Notes under the pieces: generated by a model
Databases searched by the model: none
The model's input: only the letters and a program-made list of their open reading frames with translations
What the model was told of the DNA's origin: nothing
Position numbers and translations under genes: made by a program
Assembly (NCBI RefSeq): GCF_002553505.1
Contig: NZ_PDCP01000019.1
Span: forward strand, 36,364 to 100,363
Length of the DNA stretch: 64,000 nt
Direction of reading: 5' to 3'
Source: Mycolicibacterium agri
GTDB taxonomy: Bacteria > Actinomycetota > Actinomycetes > Mycobacteriales > Mycobacteriaceae
Shown: positions 7,102 through 15,205 of the stretch, in pieces
How the letters are laid out: each line of letters starts with the position of its first letter
Numbering within the stretch: position 1 is the stretch's first letter

Positions 7102-8973
7102 ATGTCCATCCCGACCGCCCCGACGATCGCCCACCTGGACCGCGACGCCATCGAGAAGTTCACCGCAGCCGTCGCCGATCACGGTGAGGTGATCACCGAC
7201 GACGCCACCCTGGTCGCCCGCGGCCACGACTTCTGGGGCGTCGGGGGAACCGCCGAACTTCTGCTGCGACCCCGCCATCGCGACGAAATCGCCGCGATCA
7301 TGCGCATCGCGTCCGAATACGGCATCCCGATCGTTCCCCGCGGCGGCGCGTCGAACTGCTCGGGCGGGATGATGCCAGCCAACGGCCGCGTGCTGCTTGA
7401 CCTTTCAGGTCTGAACCGCATCCTCGACATCGACGTCGAGGCACGGCGGGCCCGCGTCGAACCCGGCGTCGTCAACTCCGATCTGCAGGACCGTCTCGCT
7501 CCGCACGGATTGTGCTTCTCACCCGACCCGGTGTCGGCGCATCTGGCGACGGTGGGCGGCAATGTCATCGAAAACGCAGGCGGCCCACACGCATTGAAGT
7601 ACGGCGTCACCTACAACCACATCGTGTCCGCAGACGTCGTGCTGCCCGACGGTTCGACCGTCACCTTCAGCGCCGACCATGACGGCCCGGACCTGCTCGG
7701 TGTCCTCATCGGCTCCGAGGGCACCCTCGGCATCGTCACCGAGGTGACCGTCGCGCTGCGTCCGATCGCCCCGGTCACGCACAGCCTGATGGGCGCGTTC
7801 GCCACCGCACGTGAGGCCGCCGACACCATCGCCGCGATCATCGCCACCGGTGTCGTGCCTGCGGCCGTGGAATGGCTTGACCGCGACGGGATCGCCGGGC
7901 TGCAGCAGTTCTACGACACCGGCTATCCGCTGGACGCCGACTCGATAGTGCTGATCGACGTTGACGGCTCGGCCACCGAGGTGGCGCGCGACCAGGCGAC
8001 GGTGGAACGAGTGCTGCGCGAACGGGCCACGGAGGTCCGGGTCGCCGAGGACGAGAAGGCGCGCGCGGCCCTGTGGTATGGCCGGCTGCACGCCCCGGAC
8101 TCGGTGGTGCAGAGCGGCAAGGGATTCTTCATCGGCGACGTCACCGTCCCCCGCGATCGTATTCCCGAGATGCAGGCGGCGATTCAGGCCGTCGCCGCCC
8201 GCCATTCCGACCGACTGCTGTTCATCTCGGTGTGCGGCCACGCCGGCGACGGGGACCTGCACCCAACCACCTTCTACGACAAGGACAATCCGAAGGCCGC
8301 CGCGGCGTTGGAGGCTGCGAACAACGAAATCGTCGAGGCTGCATTGGAATTGGGCGGGACGATTACCGGGGAGCATGGCGTCGGCACGGAGAAGGTCCAA
8401 TTCATGACCAAGCGCTTCACCCCCGTGGAGATCGCCGCCCAACGGTCGATCAAGAACGCGTTCGATCCCGCGGGGCTGCTCAACCCCGGCGTCATGTTGC
8501 CCGAACCTGCCGCCGACGAACCGGCCACGCCGGCGTTCGCCGCCAGCGTGCGCGCTGCGCTGACAGGGGGCTTGGCACCGGATCCCGCTACAGCGCTCAC
8601 CGCGGGCGGAGACCGCGAGATCAGTGTCAACCTCGGCAATCTCAGCCTGGTGGTGGGCGCCGAGGCGACACTCGACGAGCTCAAGCGCCATCTCGATGCG
8701 CACGGGGTCCGCTGTCTCGCGGTGCCCGAATCCGGCGGCGACCGCACCGTCGGCGAGCTTGTCGCCACGGCCGCCGGCGAGGAGCGGATGGGCGTTCGGC
8801 ACGCGCTGCTCGGCGCCGACGTCTTCGTTGTCGACGGCGATGCGCCTGCCCGGTTCGGCGCGGAGACGATGAAGGACGTCGCGGGCTATGACACCAAGCG
8901 CCTCTACATCGGCAGCCATGGTGCGTTCGGCGCGCTGACCAGGCTGATCTTCAAGATCTCGGTCGCGGTGTAG
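7102..8973 (+). CDS. GlcD-like FAD-linked oxidase fused to a GlcE-like FAD-binding domain
   Basis: Flavoprotein of 623 aa, probably a 2-hydroxyacid or D-lactate/glycolate-type dehydrogenase. Residues 1-470 are a complete GlcD-like unit: PRGGASNCSGG, TVGGNVIENAGG and SEGTLGIVTEV in the FAD-binding half, then GHAGDGDLHP and GEHGVG in the cap half. Residues from about 485 on form a second, partial GlcE-like unit ending in METMKDVAGY-type sequence (ETMKDVAGYDTKRLYIGSHG). In glycolate oxidase these are separate subunits; the Fe-S subunit GlcF is absent here. The ATG at 7102 is chosen because GAAGGAG lies nine bases upstream. It converges on the thioesterase gene with a 3-base gap. Confidence 0.8.
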   Translation: MSIPTAPTIAHLDRDAIEKFTAAVADHGEVITDDATLVARGHDFWGVGGTAELLLRPRHRDEIAAIMRIASEYGIPIVPRGGASNCSGGMMPANGRVLLDLSGLNRILDIDVEARRARVEPGVVNSDLQDRLAPHGLCFSPDPVSAHLATVGGNVIENAGGPHALKYGVTYNHIVSADVVLPDGSTVTFSADHDGPDLLGVLIGSEGTLGIVTEVTVALRPIAPVTHSLMGAFATAREAADTIAAIIATGVVPAAVEWLDRDGIAGLQQFYDTGYPLDADSIVLIDVDGSATEVARDQATVERVLRERATEVRVAEDEKARAALWYGRLHAPDSVVQSGKGFFIGDVTVPRDRIPEMQAAIQAVAARHSDRLLFISVCGHAGDGDLHPTTFYDKDNPKAAAALEAANNEIVEAALELGGTITGEHGVGTEKVQFMTKRFTPVEIAAQRSIKNAFDPAGLLNPGVMLPEPAADEPATPAFAASVRAALTGGLAPDPATALTAGGDREISVNLGNLSLVVGAEATLDELKRHLDAHGVRCLAVPESGGDRTVGELVATAAGEERMGVRHALLGADVFVVDGDAPARFGAETMKDVAGYDTKRLYIGSHGAFGALTRLIFKISVAV

Positions 8974-8976
8974 CCG

Positions 8977-9417
<441 letters not shown>

Positions 9418-9428
9418 CAGGTCTGCGC

Positions 9429-9653
9429 TCAGCGCTTGAGCCAGCTCCTGATCGTGTTCAGATCCCTGGTCAGCGCCATCAGCACGCCGTCCTTGTAGAG
9501 CACCCCACCGCTGATCTTCTCGTTGCCTTGCCACACGATGCGGACGCGGTCCGGTTGGCGGGTGTAGTAATCGACGCGGTCGGCATCCCTGTGCTGCCAG
9601 CCGGCCTGCGTGGCGAGTCCGGACACCTCCGCACGCTCGTCGATCGCCGTCAT
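9429..9653 (-). CDS. Conserved small hypothetical protein (74 aa)
   Basis: I do not know the function. The 74-residue product is charged, with an aromatic-rich core ([19 protein letters not shown]) and a C-terminus [12 protein letters not shown]; no signal peptide or membrane segment is visible. The pattern resembles small conserved actinobacterial proteins. ATG 9653 is supported by AGGAGGT at 9661-9667, seven bases upstream, one of the best ribosome binding sites in the window. A longer frame continues upstream but would start beyond this site. It lies 11 bases before the thioesterase. A perfect 13-bp inverted repeat sits in its leader. Confidence 0.65.
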   Translation of the reverse strand: MTAIDERAEVSGLATQAGWQHRDADRVDYYTRQPDRVRIVWQGNEKISGGVLYKDGVLMALTRDLNTIRSWLKR

Positions 9654-9710
9654 GGCATGTACCTCCTCTAGTCGCGCATCCGACTGTACTTGGCGCCCTC
9701 GATTGTGAAC

Positions 9711-9744
9711 CTGGCGACGGTTTGGGGCACAAAACCGTCGCCAG
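9711..9744. promoter_or_regulatory. Perfect 13-bp inverted repeat in a divergent gap
   Basis: CTGGCGACGGTTT at 9711-9723 and AAACCGTCGCCAG at 9732-9744 are exact reverse complements, separated by eight bases. The element lies between the divergent genes at 9653 (minus) and 9901 (plus), 58 bases upstream of the minus-strand start. It could be an operator or a leader hairpin. No T-run follows on either strand, so it is not a standard terminator. Confidence 0.6.
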
Positions 9745-9900
9745 ACGCACAAATGCGGGTGCGGGAGGTCGCGTGGAATTTCTTTCGTCACTGGATCGTT
9801 ATCAAGGTTTGTCACAATTGTCACATGGGTAACTTCAGTAACAGGACGGTGCGGCCGCATCGCCCTCGCCCTCGAAGAAAGAGACGAATGGGAATCCATC

Positions 9901-10389
9901 ATGAACACAGTCCTCTACCTCACCCCCAGCGGCGCCGCATATGAGACCCGCGCCTACAGCACCGCCGATCTGGCCGACTTGATTCACGATCACGGGCTGC
10001 AGTGCCTGACCAGCTCCGACCAGCAGTTCGATTACTGGTTCAGTCCGTCGCCGCGCGGATGTCAACGCCGCGCCAACCGCCTCGCCACCGAACTGTTGCT
10101 GGCGACCTCGAAATTCTCCGCCAAGAACGTGCCGGTGCTCCGCGGGTCGGTCGTCGTCGCCACCCATGACGCCGACGGCGATCTCGACGGCCTCAGCTGG
10201 CTGCAGCAGGAACTGCTCGTCGCCAAGCGCCAGTCACTGAGCAAGCGCACGCGCCGCGCGCTCGACCGCCGAATCCAGCGCGAGGACGCCCGCCAGCAGC
10301 GCGCCGCCGACGATGCGGCTCGGCGCCGCCGCGGAAACACCCTGCGGCCCAGCGCCAATCACGACGACCTTGTCACGGCCCGAAGCTGA
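9901..10389 (+). CDS. Hypothetical protein with basic C-terminal tail
   Basis: Protein of 162 aa with no recognised domain. Residues 1-110 look globular (YLTPSGAAYETRAYSTADLA, a DYWFSPSPRGCQRRAN stretch). From about 105 on the sequence is an arginine-rich helix (KRQSLSKRTRRALDRRIQRE and beyond) that could bind nucleic acid or be largely disordered. It starts at ATG 9901; an ATG at 9888 is out of frame. No signal peptide. The upstream gap holds the 13-bp inverted repeat and a direct repeat TTGTCACA at 9811 and 9820. Function unknown. Confidence 0.55.
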   Translation: MNTVLYLTPSGAAYETRAYSTADLADLIHDHGLQCLTSSDQQFDYWFSPSPRGCQRRANRLATELLLATSKFSAKNVPVLRGSVVVATHDADGDLDGLSWLQQELLVAKRQSLSKRTRRALDRRIQREDARQQRAADDAARRRRGNTLRPSANHDDLVTARS

Positions 10390-10437
10390 CGAACCGCCGT
10401 CCTTCACCAGGCGTAGGCGGTGGTCCACCATGAAGAG

Positions 10438-11142
10438 ATGTCGTCGCCACGCGCCATACTGAGCGCTCTCGTCCTCAGCGCAGCGTTGACCGCAGGGCTG
10501 TTCGCACCTATGTCACGAGCCGATGTCGTGACGGCGGACGGCGCTACGTACCAGCCGCTGTGGCCGTTCGCCTCGCAAGACGAGGCGGATCGCTGGCTGC
10601 GGGACGGCGCCGGGGATGAGCAGTGGCATGCCGACCCGCAGGCCACCGCGTTGCGGTTCACCCGCGACTTTCTCGGGTTCTTTGAGATCGACCGGACCAC
10701 CTCATTCACCGAGGAAGCCGACGAGGCGTGGGTGGGCGTCGGCTACCCGTTGCCAAACGGCGAAAACACCACCGCCGCAACGCTTCACCTGGTCCGCTTC
10801 GGCGCTGCCGAAGATGCCCCGTGGGAAGTGGTCGGCAGTGTCGACGACACCCTCACGCTGTCCACGCCGCCGTACGGCCACCTGGCCGGGATCGCGATCG
10901 ACGCAGGCGGCACCGTAACCGGTGTGGACGAAAGTTTGCACCTGCAGGCCAAACAGAGCACACAGCCGGATGCGCTGGGAACGTACTGCTGTCTGGCGGC
11001 GGGCGGTTCGGCCAGCGAGTGGTCGACGACATTAGAGCTTTCAGACAGGCCGCAACCGGGCGCGGTGACGTTGGTGGTATGGACGGGCGGACACGTCGCG
11101 GAGGTCGAGGATTTCGCGATCACCGGCCTGCGCGCTGACTGA
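10438..11142 (+). CDS. Secreted hypothetical protein
   Basis: Predicted exported protein of 234 aa. A signal peptide is clear at the N-terminus: a short basic start, a hydrophobic core ILSALVLSAALTAGLFA and a likely signal-peptidase site after SRA. The mature part is acidic and strand-rich, and a CC pair lies near residue 180 (GTYCCLAAGG). No domain was recognised. ATG 10438 is chosen over GTG 10420 because the latter would put two glutamates in front of the signal core; neither has a good ribosome binding site. It converges with the GntR gene, with a 5-base gap. Confidence 0.6.
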   Translation: MSSPRAILSALVLSAALTAGLFAPMSRADVVTADGATYQPLWPFASQDEADRWLRDGAGDEQWHADPQATALRFTRDFLGFFEIDRTTSFTEEADEAWVGVGYPLPNGENTTAATLHLVRFGAAEDAPWEVVGSVDDTLTLSTPPYGHLAGIAIDAGGTVTGVDESLHLQAKQSTQPDALGTYCCLAAGGSASEWSTTLELSDRPQPGAVTLVVWTGGHVAEVEDFAITGLRAD

Positions 11143-11147
11143 ACCGA

Positions 11148-11804
11148 CTACTCGGAAGACATGTCGTTGGCGATCTCGGCGTAGTTCCACTGATGTTGCC
11201 GTGCTTGCTCACAGGCCGCGTCGACGCCGCCTTCGAGCAGCGAATCCAGCAGTGCCTGATGGTCTTTGGCGATGCCGGCGAGGTCCGGCGTCGTCGCCAT
11301 CATCGTCACCGAGGTGCGCGCCTCGATGTGCAGGTTCTCCCATGTGCGCCTGATGAGTTCGTTTCCGGCCGCCTCGACGATATGGCGGTGAAACGCAACG
11401 GTCTCCGCGCCGACTGTCTCGACGTCGTTCTTTCGCGCCGCGCGCTGCATGCGCTTCACATCATCGGCCAACTGATCGACGGGAACATTGCCTGCGAGCA
11501 GGACGAGCCGCGTCGCGGTCTCCTCGAGTGCAGCACGCAACACGTAGCTCTCACGCAGCGTCTCCCGAACGAACGACCGCACGAATGTGCCACGTCGAGG
11601 CCTGATCTCGACGAGTCCGTAGGTCTCCAACTCGCGCAGCGCCTCCCTGACGGGGGCCTGGCTGGTGCCGAAGAGCGCGGCGACCTTGGTCTCCACCAGT
11701 CGTTCGCCGGGCGCCAGTTCGCCCGACACGATCTGGCGCACGAGCGTGTCTCGGATCTGCTGGCTGAGCGTCAGGCCGACGAGCGGCGGGTGATCCGACG
11801 GCAT
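11148..11804 (-). CDS. GntR-family regulator, FadR/FCD subfamily
   Basis: Cytoplasmic transcription factor of about 218 aa. Residues 10-75 are the winged helix (LSQQIRDTLVRQIVSGEL, then FGTSQAPVREALRELETYGL), and residues 85-215 are the all-helical FCD effector domain with metal/ligand-type residues around AFHRHIVEAAGN. ATG 11804 is chosen because it begins just ahead of the winged helix; the frame remains open upstream to 11861. It is the third gene after the di-iron protein and reductase (gap 62 bases) and probably controls that operon through the palindrome at 13544-13557. The effector is unknown. Confidence 0.85.
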   Translation of the reverse strand: MPSDHPPLVGLTLSQQIRDTLVRQIVSGELAPGERLVETKVAALFGTSQAPVREALRELETYGLVEIRPRRGTFVRSFVRETLRESYVLRAALEETATRLVLLAGNVPVDQLADDVKRMQRAARKNDVETVGAETVAFHRHIVEAAGNELIRRTWENLHIEARTSVTMMATTPDLAGIAKDHQALLDSLLEGGVDAACEQARQHQWNYAEIANDMSSE

Positions 11805-11866
11805 GATACGAAGATACGGACCGCCGGCGCCGGCTTGGGCAACTCCGCTGTGAATCAACACGGTGA

Positions 11867-12808
11867 CTACAGATCGACCACCAGCACGGCGCTTTTCGAC
11901 CGGGAGACACAGGGCAACAGCAGCTCGTTGGAGTCCCGCTCAGCGTCGGTCAGGACATCGTCGTTGTGCTCCGGAATCCCGTCGACCACCGCCAGTTCGC
12001 AGGTGCCGCAGATGCCGGCACGGCACGAATTGTCGATCTCGAAGCCGGCCTCTTCGAGCACTTCCAGCAGCGACTTGTCGGCCGGAACCCGCAGGCACGT
12101 CCCCGACCGGGCCAGTTGCACGTCGAACTCGCCGTCCGCGCAGGTGGCCGCCGCCGCCTTCGGCGTGAAGCGCTCCACATGCAGCGCACCCGCAGGCCAG
12201 TTGGCGCAGCGCTGCTCGACGGCATCGATCAACGGACCGGGCCCGCAGCAGTACACGGCCGTGTCGGCTGACGGCGTACCGAGATAGCCGTCGAGGTCTA
12301 GCAGGCCGTGCTCGTCTTCGGGGACGATGTGCAGGTCGCCGCCGGTCATCGCGCGTAGCTCACCGATGAACGCCATCGATGCGCGCGTTCGCCCGCCGTA
12401 TACGAGCGTCCACGGTCTGCCGCGGTGGGCCACGTCGCGGACCATCGGCAGGATGGGCGTGATGCCGATGCCACCGGCGATGAACAGATAGCGGGTCGCA
12501 TCAGCCAGTTCAAAATTGTTGCGCAGCGCGGTGATTGGGAGGACGTCGCCGGGGCGCAGATCCTCATGGATCAGGCGTGAGCCACCCCTGCCGGCCGACT
12601 CGCGCAGCACAGCGATTCGCCAAGTGTCGCGGTCGGCCGGGTCGCCGCACAGCGAGTAGTGGCGAAGCATCCCGGGTGCCAGTTCGATCTCGATGTGGGC
12701 ACCGGGTGTCCATGCGGGCAGGCTGGATCCGTCGACCGATCGGAGTTCGAGGATAATCACACCGTCGGCTTGCCGATGGGTAGCCGAAATCTCAAGGCGC
12801 AGTTGCAC
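11867..12808 (-). CDS. Phthalate-dioxygenase-reductase-type flavo-iron-sulfur reductase
   Basis: Electron-transfer protein of 313 aa built like PDR/VanB: an FMN-binding barrel (RHYSLCGDP near residue 48), an NAD(P)H domain (FIAGGIGITPILPMV near 108, YCCGPGPLIDAV near 187) and a C-terminal plant-type [2Fe-2S] ferredoxin domain with cysteines in CRAGICGTC and in LLPCVS. It should pass electrons from NADH to an oxygenase. Here the only candidate partner is the ferritin-like di-iron protein encoded 15 bases upstream, since no Rieske oxygenase is nearby. The start is GTG 12808. Confidence 0.85.
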   Translation of the reverse strand: MQLRLEISATHRQADGVIILELRSVDGSSLPAWTPGAHIEIELAPGMLRHYSLCGDPADRDTWRIAVLRESAGRGGSRLIHEDLRPGDVLPITALRNNFELADATRYLFIAGGIGITPILPMVRDVAHRGRPWTLVYGGRTRASMAFIGELRAMTGGDLHIVPEDEHGLLDLDGYLGTPSADTAVYCCGPGPLIDAVEQRCANWPAGALHVERFTPKAAAATCADGEFDVQLARSGTCLRVPADKSLLEVLEEAGFEIDNSCRAGICGTCELAVVDGIPEHNDDVLTDAERDSNELLLPCVSRSKSAVLVVDL

Positions 12809-12823
12809 GTTGCCGTGCTGCCG

Positions 12824-13516
12824 CTAGGTCGCGAGAAGCCGGGTGGCCGACTGCGGAGAGAACATGTCGACGGCGATGTCGTGCATGCCGCGCATGGCGC
12901 GCAGGATCTCGTTGCGGTCGTCGTCGGTCTCGGCGTACCGGGCAAGGATCTGACGGCCGAGCCCGACGTGGAACTTCTCGTCGACGGCGATCTTGCGGTG
13001 CACACGGACCACCTCGTCGAAGCCGTGACGCTCGCCGGCGACGAACGTCGGCTCGAGGCTTCCCGTCGCCGACGTCTCCGACGCATTCCACGCAGCGACC
13101 GCCGCGAGCGGATGGCGGTCGAGGCATTCCCAGAGGAACTCGCTCCATCGCATCGAGTCGGCCGGCACGGACGTAGGCGCGGTGCCGCCCAGCGATTCGA
13201 CCGCGTTGCTCACGGCCTCGTAGTGCTCGGCCTCCTGGAACGCCTGCTTGGCCAACAGCGTGATGTGCTTGCGTTCGAAGAGCAGCCCGTACCGGCGGAT
13301 CTCCTCGTTCAGCAAAAACACGTAGTCGATCTCGCGCCAGGCCCGCGTGGCCAGCCACTCCGCCAGGATGATCGGTTGCGGGTCCTTCGCGAAGGCGGCG
13401 AAGAAGTCTTCGCTTGTGCGCCTTGCGTTCTCGAAGATCGCGTCGAGAACTTCGTCGACTTCGGCGCTGATGGGGTCCAGTCCCGTTCCGCCTCTGACGT
13501 TTCTTACGTTGACCAT
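12824..13516 (-). CDS. Ferritin-like di-iron protein, possible oxygenase
   Basis: Helical protein of 230 aa with the carboxylate-histidine pattern of a four-helix-bundle di-iron centre: a first glutamate around REIDYVF (near residue 63), the EAEHYE motif near 96, an acidic helix around residues 125-150, and DEKFHVGLG near 183. The two ExxH-type motifs suggest a metal site able to activate oxygen. It is the first gene of an operon with a PDR-type reductase and a GntR regulator, which argues for an oxygenase or hydroxylase rather than iron storage. ATG 13516 is used. A perfect GATTATCGATAATC palindrome lies 28 bases upstream. The substrate is unknown. Confidence 0.65.
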   Translation of the reverse strand: MVNVRNVRGGTGLDPISAEVDEVLDAIFENARRTSEDFFAAFAKDPQPIILAEWLATRAWREIDYVFLLNEEIRRYGLLFERKHITLLAKQAFQEAEHYEAVSNAVESLGGTAPTSVPADSMRWSEFLWECLDRHPLAAVAAWNASETSATGSLEPTFVAGERHGFDEVVRVHRKIAVDEKFHVGLGRQILARYAETDDDRNEILRAMRGMHDIAVDMFSPQSATRLLAT

Positions 13517-13543
13517 CCTGGCCCCTTTGGCTCAGCAGGAATT

Positions 13544-13557
13544 GATTATCGATAATC
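13544..13557. promoter_or_regulatory. Perfect 14-bp palindrome, probable GntR operator
   Basis: GATTATCGATAATC reads the same on both strands. It sits 28 bases upstream of the di-iron gene in the gap to the divergent permease. Its AT-rich, evenly spaced form fits an FCD-type GntR operator, and the operon it precedes ends with such a regulator. Autoregulation is the simplest reading, by inference. Confidence 0.55.
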
Positions 13558-13729
13558 GAGCGTAAGGAGGCGCGACACGGCCGGTCAAGGTGGTATCCAC
13601 CGGCTTGTCATCTCCTGCCAAAGTCACGCCGCCCGTGTTGGCTGCTGGTTATCTGTGCAGTCGCGACGCCCGAACCTAGCGTTGTTCGCCAATCGCACCT
13701 CCTCCTGCTCTGAGGAAATGGGGAATCGC

Positions 13730-15154
13730 ATGAGCGACACCAGCGACACCAGCACCAAGGCCACGTCTGTCGATCGGTCTTCAACGGCGAAACCCTCGGA
13801 CGGCACTTTGACGCTTGAACGGCGGGGCATCGCGCATGTCCCGGCCGGCCAGCGCTACGGCCACCCTCGAAACCAGTTCACCGTGCGGTTCGCGCCGGTG
13901 ATCTACCTGGCCGGGATCTACCTCGGCGCCAGCGGCGGTCCGCTCGGGCTCGGCTTCACCGGCAGCGTGACGGCCATCGTCCTGGCGAACATCCTCGGGT
14001 CGATCGTCACCGGATTGTGCGCGGTGATGGGGCCGCGGCTCGGCATGCCGCAAGTGCCGATGGGCAGGGCGCCTTTCGGGTATTTCGGAAACTTCGTGCC
14101 TGCGCTCCTCACGCTGCTGATGTGCATCGGCTACTACAGCGTCGGCACCGTGCTCGGCGCCAAGTCGCTGGCCGATCTGTTCAACGTCGCCTATCTCCCC
14201 ACCGTGGTGGTGGTGGCGGCGGCCAGCATCCTCATCGGGATCTTCGGCTACAAGATCCTGCATGCGATGGGCAAGCTCATCACCAACGTGAGCATCGTTG
14301 TGCTCACCGTCGTCTCGGTGGTCCTGCTCTTCCACGGCGGGGGACCCGGCGTCGAAGCCACCGCCACCGGCACCGACTACTGGCTGTCGTGGTCGGTGCT
14401 GTTCACCGCGGTGTTCGGCTACACGGCCAGCTGGGCGCCGTACGCGTCGGACTACTCGCGCTACCTGCCCGAGAACACCAAGCCGCTGTCGGTCTTCGCC
14501 GCCGCCACGGCCGGCCTGTTCGCCTCGTGCACGTGGATGATGTGCCTCGGCGCAGGCCTGATCACGTTGATGCCGGACGGCGACGTCATCGACGCATTCG
14601 GTGTCGCGCTTCCCGAATGGCTGCGCTATATCGTGCTGCTGACTTTGGGCCTCTCGGCGATCCCGCACAACTCGGTCAACCTGTACAGCGGCGCAATGAA
14701 CGCGCTGACCTGCGACGTGAAGCTGCCGCAGTGGGTGACGGTGACGATCGCCGGCGTCGTCGGCCTGGTGATCGCGATCGTCTTCGGCGGCGACCAGTTC
14801 CAGGCCAACTTCCTGCTCTTCCTGCACGTGCTGTCGTACTACATCACGCCGTGGGTGGCGGTCCTGCTGATCGACTACTACGTCGTCCAGCGGGCGGGCC
14901 GCAAGATCGAGTCGTTCGACAACTTCTACACACCGAACGGTGTGTTCGGACGCGTCAACATGGCCGGGCTGATCGCGTTGGTCGTCGGCGTCGTCGTCTC
15001 GATTCCGTTCATGGCCAACGATTTCTACACCGGACCAGTCGGCGCGGCCCTGGGCGGTGCGGACCTGAGCTACTTCGTGTCCGGCATCGTCGCGGCCATC
15101 GTGTACCTCATCTCGCGGCCCCGGTTCGCGCCTCGATCGGCGCTCGAGAGATAG
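13730..15154 (+). CDS. NCS1-family purine/cytosine-type permease
   Basis: Integral membrane transporter of 474 aa with about twelve hydrophobic segments, of the nucleobase:cation symporter 1 family. A soluble N-terminus of about 45 residues precedes HPRNQFTVRFAPVIYLAG. Family-like features include ASGGPLGLGFTGSV in the first helices, SWAPYASDYSRYLPE near residue 245 and HNSVNLYSGA near 320. ATG 13730 is preferred: GAGGAA and GGGGA lie upstream; ATG 13718 would start on top of GAGGAA. The next gene encodes a PucR regulator, which fits uptake of a purine, pyrimidine, hydantoin or allantoin-like compound. Confidence 0.85.
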   Translation: MSDTSDTSTKATSVDRSSTAKPSDGTLTLERRGIAHVPAGQRYGHPRNQFTVRFAPVIYLAGIYLGASGGPLGLGFTGSVTAIVLANILGSIVTGLCAVMGPRLGMPQVPMGRAPFGYFGNFVPALLTLLMCIGYYSVGTVLGAKSLADLFNVAYLPTVVVVAAASILIGIFGYKILHAMGKLITNVSIVVLTVVSVVLLFHGGGPGVEATATGTDYWLSWSVLFTAVFGYTASWAPYASDYSRYLPENTKPLSVFAAATAGLFASCTWMMCLGAGLITLMPDGDVIDAFGVALPEWLRYIVLLTLGLSAIPHNSVNLYSGAMNALTCDVKLPQWVTVTIAGVVGLVIAIVFGGDQFQANFLLFLHVLSYYITPWVAVLLIDYYVVQRAGRKIESFDNFYTPNGVFGRVNMAGLIALVVGVVVSIPFMANDFYTGPVGAALGGADLSYFVSGIVAAIVYLISRPRFAPRSALER

Positions 15155-15205
15155 TCCCCCGCGTTCGCCGAGCCGTTTTTGTCACTCGTGGCTAATCTCA
15201 GAGTG

